From Hydrogenophaga crocea (lineage in GTDB: Bacteria > Pseudomonadota > Gammaproteobacteria > Burkholderiales > Burkholderiaceae_C): a DNA stretch of 64,000 bases. The first letter of the stretch is position 1. Every line of letters starts with the position of its first letter. Location: assembly GCF_011388215.1 (NCBI RefSeq), contig NZ_CP049989.1, positions 3,348,001 through 3,412,000 on the forward strand, read 5' to 3'. The translations under genes were made by a program, and so were the position numbers. The notes under the pieces are model-generated. The model was given only the letters and a program-made list of their open reading frames with translations, was not told the DNA's origin and did not search any database. Below are positions 54,383 through 64,000 of this stretch, in pieces.

Positions 54383-55054
54383 ATGCACCCTGTCCGCATT
54401 TGGGATCTGCCCACCCGTGTCTTTCACTGGCTGCTCGCGCTGAGCGTGTTCGGCCTGATCGTGACCGGCACGCTGGGCGGCAGCTGGATGAACTGGCACA
54501 TGCGCCTGGGCTACGCGGTGCTCGCGCTGCTGCTGTTTCGCCTGGTGTGGGGCCTGATCGGCGGGCACTGGTCGCGTTTCGCCAGTTTCCTGTACGGGCC
54601 GGGCGCGCTGATGCGGTACCTGCGCGGGCAGTCGCCCGCGGACCATTCTGCCGGTCACAGCCCCCTGGGCGCGCTCTCGGTGTTCGCGCTCTTGTTCATC
54701 CTGCTGGCCCAGGTGGGCACCGGCCTGATCAGCGACGACGAGATCGCCACCTTCGGGCCGCTGGTGCGCTTCGTGTCGGGCGAGACGGTGGCGGCCGCCA
54801 CGGGCTATCACAAGGAGGTCGGCAAGCTGCTGATCCTGGGCCTGGTGGTGCTGCACATCGCGGCCATCGTGGTCTACCGGCTGGTCAAGCGACAGGCCCT
54901 CACGCGGGCCATGCTCACCGGCGACAAGCAACTGCCGGCACCCGTGCCCGCTTCGCGCGACACCCTGGGCACACGCCTGCTGGCCCTGTCGGTCCTGTTG
55001 GCGTCCGGCGCCGTGGTGTGGTGGCTGGTGCGCCTGGGCCAGGTCACCTACTGA
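54383..55054 (+). CDS. Cytochrome b561-family protein
   Basis: 223 residues, four helices with haem-ligand histidines in RVFHWLLALS, HMRLGYAV and VLHIAAIV. VRIWDLPTRVFHW is the PF01292 signature. It is divergent from cytochrome c' and may pass quinone electrons to it; that pairing is inferred. Confidence 0.88.
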   Translation: MHPVRIWDLPTRVFHWLLALSVFGLIVTGTLGGSWMNWHMRLGYAVLALLLFRLVWGLIGGHWSRFASFLYGPGALMRYLRGQSPADHSAGHSPLGALSVFALLFILLAQVGTGLISDDEIATFGPLVRFVSGETVAAATGYHKEVGKLLILGLVVLHIAAIVVYRLVKRQALTRAMLTGDKQLPAPVPASRDTLGTRLLALSVLLASGAVVWWLVRLGQVTY

Positions 55055-55112
55055 GGCCGCTCGCGTATAGTGCCCCTTCGCCGCCATTGAAGCCCACGGC
55101 TCCTGCACGACG

Positions 55113-55613
55113 ATGCCCGATCCCTCCGCCACCGCCGCCATCGAGCTGCGACTGGCCGAATCCGCCGAAGACCTTCAAGCCATTCGAGCGCTGTTCCTGG
55201 ACTACCAGGCCTCACTCGACGTGGACCTGTGCTTCCAGGGTTTCGCCCACGAGGTCGACCACCTGCCCGGCGAATACGCCGCACCCGCCGGCGCCTTGCT
55301 GCTGGCGCTGGTCGATGGTGAGCCCGCGGGCTGCTGCGCGCTGCGGCCGCTGCACAGCAGCGACCACCTGAACGCCTGCGAAATGAAGCGCCTGTTCGTG
55401 CGCACCGCATTCCGCGGCTTCGGCCTGGGGCGCCAGCTGGTGGACCGCATCCTCACGCAGGCGCAGATAGCGGGTTATGACACCATGCTGCTCGACACGC
55501 TGTCCGACATGGAAGCGGCCCGCGCCCTGTACCAGGAGGCGGGCTTCGTCGAGATCGCGCCCTACTACCACAACCCGATTGCGGGGGCGCATTACCTCAA
55601 GGTCGACCTCTGA
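55113..55613 (+). CDS. GNAT-family N-acetyltransferase
   Basis: 166 residues: MKRLFVRTAFRGFGLGRQLV is the acetyl-CoA binding motif A, followed by GYDTMLLDTLSDMEAARALY and YKEA-like YQEAGFVEIAPYY. Substrate unknown. Confidence 0.88.
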   Translation: MPDPSATAAIELRLAESAEDLQAIRALFLDYQASLDVDLCFQGFAHEVDHLPGEYAAPAGALLLALVDGEPAGCCALRPLHSSDHLNACEMKRLFVRTAFRGFGLGRQLVDRILTQAQIAGYDTMLLDTLSDMEAARALYQEAGFVEIAPYYHNPIAGAHYLKVDL

Positions 55614-55622
55614 GGCCGGCGC

Positions 55623-56132
55623 TCACAGCGCCTTGGCCTGGGCCAGCAGCGTGCCGGCATCGCTCACCTCGAACTTGCCCGGGGCTTCGATGTTGAGCGA
55701 CTTCACCACACCGTCCTTCACGAGCATCGAGTAGCGGTTGCTGCGCAAGCCCATGCCGCGCGCGGTCAGGTCCAGCGTGAGGCCCGTGGCCTTGGTGTAT
55801 TCGGCGCTGCCATCGCCCAGCATGCGCACAGCGCCCGCGGTCTTCTGGTCGCGTGCCCAGGCGCCCATCACGAAGGCATCGTTGACACTGATGCACCAGA
55901 TCTCGTCAACCCCGGCGGCCTTGAAATCGGCGGCCTGCTGCACGAAGCCCGGCACGTGCTTGGCCGAGCAGGTGGGCGTGAAAGCGCCGGGCAGCGCAAA
56001 GATCGCGATCGTCTTGCCCGCGCTGGCCTTGTGAACGTCGACGGGGTTGGGGCCGATGCTGCAACCCTCGCCTTCGACCTCGCTGTACTCCATCAGCGTG
56101 CCAGCGGGCAGCTTGTCTCCGACCTTGATCAT
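55623..56132 (-). CDS. Peroxiredoxin (Prx5 type)
   Basis: 169 residues. PGAFTPTCSAKHVPGF carries the peroxidatic Cys55; other cysteines are C24 and C80. RSNRYSMLVKDGVV is Prx5-typical. It reduces peroxides with glutathione or glutaredoxin. Convergent with the GNAT gene. Confidence 0.9.
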   Translation of the reverse strand: MIKVGDKLPAGTLMEYSEVEGEGCSIGPNPVDVHKASAGKTIAIFALPGAFTPTCSAKHVPGFVQQAADFKAAGVDEIWCISVNDAFVMGAWARDQKTAGAVRMLGDGSAEYTKATGLTLDLTARGMGLRSNRYSMLVKDGVVKSLNIEAPGKFEVSDAGTLLAQAKAL

Positions 56133-56163
56133 GGTGACTCCTCGTGTAGGGGGCTGGAAAAGA

Positions 56164-56193
56164 AAAAAGCGACCGGATTGTCGGTCGCTTTTT
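56164..56193 (-). terminator. Terminator between rpsQ and the peroxiredoxin gene
   Basis: On the minus strand AAAAAGCGACCG, loop ACAATC, CGGTCGCTTTTT. It lies 32 bases after rpsQ and before the peroxiredoxin gene. The continuing rplN part of the operon is therefore not adjacent here. Confidence 0.85.
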
Positions 56194-56224
56194 CGAGGCG
56201 TGTCGCCCGGGGCCCGAATGGGAC

Positions 56225-56494
56225 TCAGACGATGGCGGCCTTTTGCACCAGGCGGCTGGCCACCCAGTTCTTGGTCTTGGAGATCGGGCGGCTCTCGGTG
56301 ATCTCGATCAGATCGCCCAGCTTGTATTCGCCCTTTTCGTCGTGCGCGTGGTACTTGCTCGACTTGATCACGATCTTGTCGTAGATCGGGTGCTTCACGC
56401 GACGCTCGACCAGGACCGTCACGGTCTTGGCACGCTTGTCACTGACCACCTTGCCGATGAGGGTGCGCTGGAGGGAGGTTTTGGCTTCCGTCAT
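56225..56494 (-). CDS. rpsQ: 30S ribosomal protein S17
   Basis: 89 residues: [34 protein letters not shown] and [18 protein letters not shown] are S17 signatures. Last gene of this S10-operon segment. Confidence 0.97.
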   Translation of the reverse strand: MTEAKTSLQRTLIGKVVSDKRAKTVTVLVERRVKHPIYDKIVIKSSKYHAHDEKGEYKLGDLIEITESRPISKTKNWVASRLVQKAAIV

Positions 56495-56505
56495 GGTTCG
56501 CTCCT

Positions 56506-56706
56506 TCACTTGGCGGCAGCGCGCTGCTTCTCGGCCAGGATGGTCTTGGCGCGAGCGATGGCACGGCGGGTGTCGCCCAGCGTGGCGGTGTTGTTGAGTT
56601 GTTGCGTGGCCTTCTGCATGCGAAGACCGAAATGGGCCTTCTGCAGCGATTTGACTTCGGCTTCGAGGCCGGCCACGTCCTTCTGGCGCAGTTCAGCAGA
56701 TTTCAT
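56506..56706 (-). CDS. rpmC: 50S ribosomal protein L29
   Basis: 66 residues; [20 protein letters not shown] and the L29 signature [20 protein letters not shown]. Normal length. Confidence 0.97.
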   Translation of the reverse strand: MKSAELRQKDVAGLEAEVKSLQKAHFGLRMQKATQQLNNTATLGDTRRAIARAKTILAEKQRAAAK

Positions 56707-56722
56707 TGTGAGTTCTCCTGAA

Positions 56723-57139
56723 TCACTGACCCAGCATGCGCGTCACGAAGGTGGTGCGCAGGGGAAGTTTGGCGGCGGCCAGGGCGAAGGCTTCGCGAGC
56801 GAGTTGCTCGGGCACGCCAACGATTTCGTACAGCACCTTGCCGGGCTGGATTTCGGCCACGTAGTACTCGACCGAGCCCTTGCCGTTGCCCATACGGACT
56901 TCAGCAGGCTTCTGCGAGATCGGCTTGTCCGGGAACACGCGGATCCAGATGCGGCCGCCACGTTTGACGTGACGGGAGATCGCGCGGCGCGCGGCCTCGA
57001 TCTGACGGGCCGTCAGGCGGCCGCGGTCGGTGGACTTGAGACCGAAGTCGCCGAAGGCCACGGTGGCGCCGCTGGTGGCGACGCCGGTGTTACGGCCTTT
57101 GTGCTCCTTGCGGTACTTGCGACGAGCGGGTTGCAACAT
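56723..57139 (-). CDS. rplP: 50S ribosomal protein L16
   Basis: 138 residues: [39 protein letters not shown] and [20 protein letters not shown]. The expected L16 length. 2 bases after rpsC. Confidence 0.98.
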   Translation of the reverse strand: MLQPARRKYRKEHKGRNTGVATSGATVAFGDFGLKSTDRGRLTARQIEAARRAISRHVKRGGRIWIRVFPDKPISQKPAEVRMGNGKGSVEYYVAEIQPGKVLYEIVGVPEQLAREAFALAAAKLPLRTTFVTRMLGQ

Positions 57140-57141
57140 GT

Positions 57142-58017
57142 TTATTCTCCTTTGCCGTCCGCAGCTGCAGGTGCGGGCGCGTCTTTGCGAACACGCTTAA
57201 CGGCGGGTTTGGAATCACCACCCGTGGCTTCGGCGGGCTTGTCGCTGCCGTCGGCGGGAGCGGTGTTGGTGCCACGGCGAACAGCGGCGCGGGCAGCCGG
57301 GCCGGCCGGACGCTCACGCTCACGGCGCGGACCACGCGGGCGGCGCTCTTCTTCGGGGCGCGGCTCGGCCACCACAGGCGCGTCGTTGCGGCCCAGGGTG
57401 TCGCCCTTGTAGACCCACACCTTGACGCCGATGACGCCGTAGGTGGTCTTGGCTTCGGAGGTGCCGTAGTCGATGTCGGCGCGCAGGGTGTGCAGGGGCA
57501 CACGGCCTTCGCGGTACCACTCGGTGCGGGCGATCTCGATGCCGTTCAGACGACCGGCGCTCATGATCTTGATGCCCTGGGCACCGAGGCGCATGGCGTT
57601 CTGCATCGCGCGCTTCATGGCGCGGCGGAACATGATGCGCTTCTCGAGCTGCTGGGTGATCGAGTCGGCGATCAGCTTGGCATCGATCTCGGGCTTGCGC
57701 ACTTCTTCGATGTTCACGGCCACCGGCACGCCGAGCTTGGCGGCCAGGTCCTTCTTGAGCTTCTCGATGTCCTCGCCCTTCTTGCCGATCACCACGCCCG
57801 GACGTGCCGAGTAGATGGTGATGCGGGCGTTCTTGGCGGGGCGCTCGATGACCACGCGCGAGACGGCGGCGTTCTTGAGCTTGCCCTTGAGGTACTCACG
57901 CACCTTGATGTCTTCGGCCAGCATGCCGGCGAAGTCGCGGTTGCTGGCGTACCAACGGCTGGCCCAGTTGCGCGAGACGGCCAGGCGGAAGCCGGTCGGG
58001 TTGATTTTCTGTCCCAT
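57142..58017 (-). CDS. rpsC: 30S ribosomal protein S3 with long C-terminal tail
   Basis: 291 residues; the S3 core ([56 protein letters not shown]) ends near 225. The remaining 65 or so residues are a charged, Ala/Pro/Arg-rich low-complexity tail. E. coli S3 is 233 residues. Similar tails are seen in related genera. Confidence 0.97.
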   Translation of the reverse strand: MGQKINPTGFRLAVSRNWASRWYASNRDFAGMLAEDIKVREYLKGKLKNAAVSRVVIERPAKNARITIYSARPGVVIGKKGEDIEKLKKDLAAKLGVPVAVNIEEVRKPEIDAKLIADSITQQLEKRIMFRRAMKRAMQNAMRLGAQGIKIMSAGRLNGIEIARTEWYREGRVPLHTLRADIDYGTSEAKTTYGVIGVKVWVYKGDTLGRNDAPVVAEPRPEEERRPRGPRRERERPAGPAARAAVRRGTNTAPADGSDKPAEATGGDSKPAVKRVRKDAPAPAAADGKGE

Positions 58018-58030
58018 GTTCCTGTGCCTC

Positions 58031-58366
58031 TCAGTTGCCGACCGTCACGTAGATGTGACACGTGGGTTTGCTGATGCGGTTGCCACGGCCTTTGGCGCGG
58101 GCCTCGAAACGCTTGAGCGTCGTGCCTTGCTCGACGTAGATCGTTTTCACGCGCAGCTCGTCGATGTCGGCACCGTCGTTGTGCTCGGCATTGGCGATGG
58201 CGGATTCGAGGGCCTTCTTGACGATGCCGGCGGCCTTCTTCTGGGTGAAGGACAGGATGTTGAGGGCCTGGTCCACCTTCTTGCCACGGATCAGGTCGGC
58301 CACGAGGCGGCCTTTGTCCACCGACAGGCGCACGCCACGGACGACAGAGCGGGTTTCCGTACTCAT
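58031..58366 (-). CDS. rplV: 50S ribosomal protein L22
   Basis: 111 residues: [20 protein letters not shown] and [20 protein letters not shown]. Normal length and position. Confidence 0.97.
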   Translation of the reverse strand: MSTETRSVVRGVRLSVDKGRLVADLIRGKKVDQALNILSFTQKKAAGIVKKALESAIANAEHNDGADIDELRVKTIYVEQGTTLKRFEARAKGRGNRISKPTCHIYVTVGN

Positions 58367-58375
58367 GGTCTTTCC

Positions 58376-58651
58376 TTACTTCTTGGCTTTCTTGTCACCC
58401 GGATGGCCCTTGAAGGTGCGCGTCAGGGAGAACTCGCCGAGCTTGTGACCGACCATCTGGTCGGTGATGTACACCGGCACGTGCTGCTTGCCGTTGTGCA
58501 CGGCGATCGTCAGGCCGATGAACTCGGGCAGGACCATCGAACGGCGCGACCAGGTCTTGACCGGCTTCTTGTCCTTGGTGGCCTGGGCTTTCTCAACCTT
58601 GGCCAGCAGGTGGTGATCCACGAAGGGACCCTTTTTGAGCGAACGAGTCAT
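58376..58651 (-). CDS. rpsS: 30S ribosomal protein S19
   Basis: 91 residues: [40 protein letters not shown] and [18 protein letters not shown]. Normal. Confidence 0.98.
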   Translation of the reverse strand: MTRSLKKGPFVDHHLLAKVEKAQATKDKKPVKTWSRRSMVLPEFIGLTIAVHNGKQHVPVYITDQMVGHKLGEFSLTRTFKGHPGDKKAKK

Positions 58652-58663
58652 GTGGTCAACCCC

Positions 58664-59488
58664 TTACTTCTTGCGACGCGAGACGATCATCGACTGCGTG
58701 CGGCGGTTGTTGCGGGTACGGTAGCCCTTCGTGAGGTTGCCCCACGGATCCACCGGAGCGCGACCTTCGCCGGTCTTGCCTTCACCGCCACCGTGCGGGT
58801 GGTCGATCGGGTTCATGGCGGTACCGCGAACGGTCGGGCGAATGCCCATGTGGCGCTTCACACCGGCCTTGCCGATCTGGCGCAGGCTGTGCTCGGTGTT
58901 GGACACCTCGCCGATGGTGGCGCGGCAGTCCACGTGGATCTTGCGCACTTCACCCGAGCGCATGCGCACCTGGGCATAGATGCCTTCGCGGGCCAGCAGC
59001 ACGGCGGAGGCACCGGCCGAACGCGCGATCTGCGCGCCCTTGCCGACCTGCAGCTCGATGCAGTGGATCGTCGAACCGACGGGGATGTTGCGGATCGGCA
59101 GCGTGTTGCCCACGCGGATGGGCGACTCCGAACCCGACAGCAGCGTGGCGCCCACCTCGACGCCACGGGGCGCGATGATGTAGCGGCGCTCGCCATCGGC
59201 GTAGCACAGCAGCGCGATGTGCGCGGTGCGGTTCGGGTCGTACTCGATGCGCTCGACCTTGGCCGGAATGTTGTCCTTGTTGCGACGGAAGTCGACCACG
59301 CGGTAGTGGTGCTTGGCACCGCCGCCTTTGTGGCGCGTGGTGATGTGGCCGTTGTTGTTGCGGCCCGACTTCTGGTGCTGGGGTTCCAGCAGGGGCGCAA
59401 AACCGGAGCCTTTGTGCAGGGTTTCGCGCGTGACCTTCACCATGCCGCGACGGCCTGGCGAGGTCGGTTTCATCTTGATCACAGCCAT
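58664..59488 (-). CDS. rplB: 50S ribosomal protein L2
   Basis: 274 residues: [19 protein letters not shown] and the L2 signature [13 protein letters not shown]. Universal ribosomal protein of the peptidyl-transferase region. Confidence 0.98.
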   Translation of the reverse strand: MAVIKMKPTSPGRRGMVKVTRETLHKGSGFAPLLEPQHQKSGRNNNGHITTRHKGGGAKHHYRVVDFRRNKDNIPAKVERIEYDPNRTAHIALLCYADGERRYIIAPRGVEVGATLLSGSESPIRVGNTLPIRNIPVGSTIHCIELQVGKGAQIARSAGASAVLLAREGIYAQVRMRSGEVRKIHVDCRATIGEVSNTEHSLRQIGKAGVKRHMGIRPTVRGTAMNPIDHPHGGGEGKTGEGRAPVDPWGNLTKGYRTRNNRRTQSMIVSRRKK

Positions 59489-59490
59489 GA

Positions 59491-59805
59491 TTACGCGGCC
59501 TCCCCACCGAAGTTGAGTTCCTGGCCCGGCATCAGGGTCACGTAGGCCTTGCGAACGTGGTCGCGGCGGCCAACGGTCTTGCCGAAGCGCTTGGTCTTGC
59601 CCTTCTGGTTCACGACCGACACGCCCTTGACCTGCACCTTGAACATGAGCTCAACGGCGGCCTTGATTTCGGGCTTGGTGGCGTCGCGCAGCACCTTGAA
59701 GAGCACGGCGTTGGATTTCTCGGCAGCCATGGTGGCCTTCTCGGACACGATCGGTGCCACGAGGACCTGCATCAGGCGACCTTCGTCGAATTGGATGGCG
59801 CTCAT
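59491..59805 (-). CDS. rplW: 50S ribosomal protein L23
   Basis: 104 residues: [38 protein letters not shown] and [18 protein letters not shown]. It lies near the exit tunnel. Overlaps rplD by ATGA. Confidence 0.97.
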   Translation of the reverse strand: MSAIQFDEGRLMQVLVAPIVSEKATMAAEKSNAVLFKVLRDATKPEIKAAVELMFKVQVKGVSVVNQKGKTKRFGKTVGRRDHVRKAYVTLMPGQELNFGGEAA

Positions 59806-60428
59806 GCGAACATCTCCTTGAGCTGGTCGATCGCCGCCTTGGTGACGATGACTTTCTTGTAGTGCACCAGCGACAGCGGATCGGCGTAACGCGGCTCGAC
59901 CACGAGCACGTTGGCCAGGTTGCGCGAGGCCAGGTACAGGTTCTCGTCCACCTCTTCGGCGATCACGAGGACCGAGGTCTTGAGGTTCAGGGCCTTGAAC
60001 TTGTCGGCGAGCTGCTTGGTCTTGGGCGAATCGACCTTGATCGACTCGACGACCGAGAGGCGGCCTTCACGCAGCAGCTGCGAGAAGATGGACGCCATGC
60101 CGGCGCGGTACATCTTCTTGTTGAGCTTCTGGGTGAAGTTTTCGTCGGGGCTGTTCGGGAAGATGCGACCGCCCCCGCGCCACAGCGGCGACGAGGTCAT
60201 GCCGGCGCGAGCGCGGCCGGTGCCCTTCTGCTTGAACGGCTTCTTGGTCGAGTGCTTGACCATCTGGCGGTCTTTTTGCGCACGCGTACCTTGACGGGCG
60301 TTGGCCTGATAGGCCACCACGAGCTGGTGGATCAGGGCTTCGTTGTAATCGCGACCGAAGACGGTCTCGGGCACGTCCACTTTGGACGCGGCCTGACCCT
60401 GGTCATTGAGGAGTTCGACTTGCATCAC
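59802..60428 (-). CDS. rplD: 50S ribosomal protein L4
   Basis: 208 residues: [40 protein letters not shown]. In E. coli L4 also regulates the S10 operon. Overlaps rplC by ATGA. Confidence 0.98.
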   Translation of the reverse strand: MMQVELLNDQGQAASKVDVPETVFGRDYNEALIHQLVVAYQANARQGTRAQKDRQMVKHSTKKPFKQKGTGRARAGMTSSPLWRGGGRIFPNSPDENFTQKLNKKMYRAGMASIFSQLLREGRLSVVESIKVDSPKTKQLADKFKALNLKTSVLVIAEEVDENLYLASRNLANVLVVEPRYADPLSLVHYKKVIVTKAAIDQLKEMFA

Positions 60429-61099
60429 TTCGCTCCTTTGGCGGCCTGGGCCTTGATGGCCGGACGCACGGTGACGAAGCCACCCTTGGAGCCGGGAACG
60501 GCGCCTTTGACGAGCAGCAGTTGGCGCGCCTCGTCCACACGAATGATGTCGAGGTTCTGGGTGGTCACGGTCTCATCGCCCATGTGACCCGTCATGCGCT
60601 TGCCCGGGAACACGCGACCCGGGTCCTGGGCCATCGAGATCGAGCCCGGGACGTTGTGCGAACGGCTGTTACCGTGCGAAGCGCGCTGCGAACCGAAGTT
60701 GTGGCGCTTGATCGTGCCGGCGAAGCCCTTACCGATCGAGGTGCCCTGCACGTCGACCTTCTGGCCGGCGGCGAACAGCGCATTGGCGGCCACGACGGCG
60801 CCCGGCTGGTACTGGGCAGCCACGTCGGCGGCAACGCGGAATTCCTGGATGATTTCACCGGCTTCGGCGCCGGCTTTGGCCAGATGACCGGCCACCGGCT
60901 TGGTGACGCGGGAGGCACGGCGCTTGCCAAAGGTGACTTGCAGCGCGTCGTAGCCGTCGTTGGCCTGGGTCTTGACTTGGGTGACGCGGTTGTTCGACAC
61001 GTCGATCACCGTGACAGGCACTGCGTCCCCGTCGTCGGTGAAAAGGCGCATCATGCCCACCTTGCGGCCCAACAACCCGAGGGAGTTGCTCAGACTCAT
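60425..61099 (-). CDS. rplC: 50S ribosomal protein L3
   Basis: 224 residues from ATG 61099 ([20 protein letters not shown]). [20 protein letters not shown] is the L3 signature, with the conserved Gln in [14 protein letters not shown]. Longer in-frame versions run into the leader. Confidence 0.98.
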   Translation of the reverse strand: MSLSNSLGLLGRKVGMMRLFTDDGDAVPVTVIDVSNNRVTQVKTQANDGYDALQVTFGKRRASRVTKPVAGHLAKAGAEAGEIIQEFRVAADVAAQYQPGAVVAANALFAAGQKVDVQGTSIGKGFAGTIKRHNFGSQRASHGNSRSHNVPGSISMAQDPGRVFPGKRMTGHMGDETVTTQNLDIIRVDEARQLLLVKGAVPGSKGGFVTVRPAIKAQAAKGAK

Positions 61100-61219
61100 T
61101 GTTTTCTCCGTTCCCGACTGCAATTGGCCGGGGCTGATGGTGCGAAACCGGGGTTTCGCGCGAAGGGCCGGATCCTTGCGGGATGTGCCGGCGCCACGAA
61201 ATCTCCAGCCAGAAGCTGG

Positions 61220-61258
61220 AAAGCCCGCCAGTATAGCCAGCGGGCTTTCTTTCTGCAA
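61220..61258 (-). promoter_or_regulatory. Hairpin-embedded promoter before rplC
   Basis: On the minus strand TTGCAG (61258-61253), 17-base spacer and TATACT (61235-61230). The -10 is in the 11-base loop of a perfect stem AAAGCCCGC/GCGGGCTTT (61220-61228 and 61240-61248). A second dyad CCAGC/GCTGG follows (61204-61219). The gap between rpsJ and rplC is about 200 bp, long for this operon, so an internal promoter and possible attenuator is a good reading. Confidence 0.6.
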
Positions 61259-61297
61259 GTGCCGCCGGGCGTTTCCGCCTGGCGGAGGCTCAGGGCC

Positions 61298-61612
61298 TTA
61301 TTGCAGCTTGATCTCGACGTCCACGCCCGCGGGCAGGTCGAGCTTCATGAGCGCGTCGACCGTCTTGTCGGTCGGGTCGACGATGTCCATAAGGCGCTGG
61401 TGCGTGCGGATCTCGAACTGGTCGCGGCTGGTCTTGTTGACGTGCGGCGAGCGCAGGATGTCGAAACGCTTCATGCGCGTGGGCAGGGGCACGGGGCCCT
61501 TGACGATGGCACCGGTGCGCTTGGCGGTCTCGACGATCTCGGCGGCCGAGGTGTCGATCAGCTTGTAGTCGAAGGCCTTGAGGCGGATGCGGATCTTTTG
61601 CTTGGTGGACAT
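61298..61612 (-). CDS. rpsJ: 30S ribosomal protein S10
   Basis: 104 residues: [40 protein letters not shown] and [20 protein letters not shown]. Normal. 11 bases after tuf. Confidence 0.98.
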   Translation of the reverse strand: MSTKQKIRIRLKAFDYKLIDTSAAEIVETAKRTGAIVKGPVPLPTRMKRFDILRSPHVNKTSRDQFEIRTHQRLMDIVDPTDKTVDALMKLDLPAGVDVEIKLQ

Positions 61613-61623
61613 GCGATCGCTCC

Positions 61624-62814
<1,191 letters not shown>

Positions 62815-62931
62815 GTCGATTCCTCAGGTAAAGAACATCGCCCGTATTGCGGTTTAAGGTCTGCACGCCACTGCTGGTTCGCCCCGCACGGGCACAGGGC
62901 GGCGCAGCGTCGCAGACCGACTGAAATGAAA

Positions 62932-62955
62932 GGGTCGGCCCCGAGGGACCGACCC
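62932..62955 (-). terminator. Hairpin between fusA and tuf
   Basis: On the minus strand GGGTCGGTCC, loop, GGCCGACCC followed by TTTCATTTC, 8 bases after the fusA stop. The T run is short, so it may be a partial terminator or attenuator that adjusts the fusA/tuf ratio. Confidence 0.55.
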
Positions 62956-62962
62956 GTTGTGC

Positions 62963-64000
62963 TTACTTGGCGCGCGCAGCGACGATGGCTTCGGACACGT
63001 TACGCGGGGCTTCCGAGTAGTGCTTGAATTCCATCGTGTAGGTCGCACGACCCTGCGACATCGAGCGCAGCGTGGTGGAGTAGCCGAACATTTCCGACAG
63101 CGGCACTTCGGCCTTGATGGCCTTGCCGCCGCCGGGCATGTCTTCCATGCCCTGCACCATGCCACGACGCGACGACAGGTCGCCCATCACGTTGCCGGCG
63201 TAGTCTTCAGGCGTCTCGACTTCCACGGCCATCATGGGCTCGAGGATGACGGGGTTGGCCTTCTTGCAGCCTTCCTTGAAGCCGAAGATGGCGGCCATCT
63301 TGAAGGCCTGTTCGGACGAGTCCACATCGTGGTACGAACCGAAGTGCAGCGTGACCTTGACGTCCACCACCGGGAACCCGGCCAGCACGCCGGTGTTCAG
63401 GGCTTCGATCACACCCTTTTCCACCGCGGGGATGTACTCGCGAGGCACCACACCGCCCTTGATGGCGTCGACGAACTCGAAGCCCTTGCCGGCCTCGTTG
63501 GGTTCGATCTTGAACACCACGTGGCCGTACTGGCCCTTGCCGCCCGACTGGCGCACGAACTTGCCTTCGGCTTCGTCCACGCTCTTGCGGATCGTTTCGC
63601 GGTAGGCCACCTGGGGCTTGCCCACGTTGGCTTCCACGCCGAATTCGCGCTTCATGCGGTCGACGATGATCTCGAGGTGGAGCTCGCCCATGCCGGAGAT
63701 GATGGTCTGGCCCGATTCTTCGTCGGTCTTCACGCGGAAGGACGGGTCTTCGGAGGCCAGGCGCTGCAGCGCGATGCCCATCTTTTCCTGGTCGGCCTTG
63801 GTCTTGGGTTCCACGGCCTGTGCGATCACGGGCTCGGGGAAGACCATGCGCTCCAGGGTGATGACGGCATCGGGATCGCACAGCGTCTCACCGGTGGTCA
63901 CTTCCTTCAGGCCCACGCAGGCGGCGATGTCGCCGGCGCGGATCTCTTCCACTTCCTGGCGGTTGTTCGCGTGCATCTGCACGATACGGCCGATGCGCTC
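62963..64000 (-). CDS. fusA: Elongation factor G, C-terminal part (runs off right edge)
   Basis: 346 codons of the 3' end are visible, opening at the edge with [34 protein letters not shown] belongs to domain [22 protein letters not shown] to domain III/IV and [20 protein letters not shown] to domain V. EF-G drives translocation. The start lies outside the window. Confidence 0.98.
   Translation of the reverse strand, partial: ERIGRIVQMHANNRQEVEEIRAGDIAACVGLKEVTTGETLCDPDAVITLERMVFPEPVIAQAVEPKTKADQEKMGIALQRLASEDPSFRVKTDEESGQTIISGMGELHLEIIVDRMKREFGVEANVGKPQVAYRETIRKSVDEAEGKFVRQSGGKGQYGHVVFKIEPNEAGKGFEFVDAIKGGVVPREYIPAVEKGVIEALNTGVLAGFPVVDVKVTLHFGSYHDVDSSEQAFKMAAIFGFKEGCKKANPVILEPMMAVEVETPEDYAGNVMGDLSSRRGMVQGMEDMPGGGKAIKAEVPLSEMFGYSTTLRSMSQGRATYTMEFKHYSEAPRNVSEAIVAARAK

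Overview
The window is a high-GC betaproteobacterial chromosome segment, most likely from the Comamonadaceae (Burkholderiales). The evidence is the gene order fusA-tuf-rpsJ-rplCDWB-rpsS-rplV-rpsC-rplP-rpmC-rpsQ, atpIBEFHAGDC, D-amino-acid transaminase-DUF493-lipB-lipA and the sugar-transporter-free PTS trio EIIA-HPr-EI, plus a GC-rich intergenic repeat of a kind common in that family. I cannot fix the genus. There is a sharp divide near 28.3-28.5 kb, at a tRNA-Arg(CCG) gene with a duplicated 5' half: everything to the left looks acquired, everything to the right looks like core chromosome.

Left part, 1-28.3 kb (accessory). It opens with the start of a phage-type tyrosine integrase that runs off the left edge, a small excisionase-like protein and a divergent Cro/C1-type repressor, with a promoter bracketed by two palindromic operators. 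Next is a heavy-metal and envelope-redox block: a CadR/PbrR-type MerR regulator, a CDF metal exporter, DUF3703, a CzcI-like secreted protein, lspA (broken by a stop codon), dsbB, a DsbA-like protein, a Sco protein and ynfA (broken by a frameshift). A recombination block follows: a catalytic-domain-only tyrosine recombinase, a large serine recombinase and an XRE regulator. A lone SIR2-like NADase-type gene (candidate defence effector) sits beside an IS66 element whose right end appears lost. A short mercury cluster (merR, merT, merP and a GDCCVxC protein, no merA) and an IS1182-type element come next. From 17.5 to 27.8 kb lies a stress/membrane module: CopD- and ExoD-family proteins, a Ca2+/Na+ antiporter, NhaR, a metallophosphoesterase, a lipid-kinase-like protein, UPF0114, DUF3616, an HPF-like protein, a Bax-inhibitor-1 homologue, a zinc-finger protein, and two paralogous TerB-like proteins towards its ends. 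A family of short dispersed repeats recurs only in this left part.

Right part, 28.5-64 kb (core). It holds a dihaem cytochrome c, small conserved operons (YheT hydrolase, LemA-TPM-TPM, a cNMP-binding protein), the complete F1Fo ATP synthase operon with terminator and promoter, the lipoate cluster, an AraC regulator with tandem sites before a DMT exporter, the regulatory PTS genes, a CoA-transferase, thioredoxins, cytochromes c' and b561, a peroxiredoxin, and the ribosomal S10 operon with tuf and the 3' part of fusA at the right edge.

The left part reads as an integrative element, or several stacked ones, inserted at tRNA-Arg(CCG), with its integrase at the far left and an attachment-site-like tRNA remnant at the right. 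The best candidates for something undescribed are the TerB-bracketed stress module, the dispersed repeat family, the lone SIR2 gene and the tRNA/att structure.
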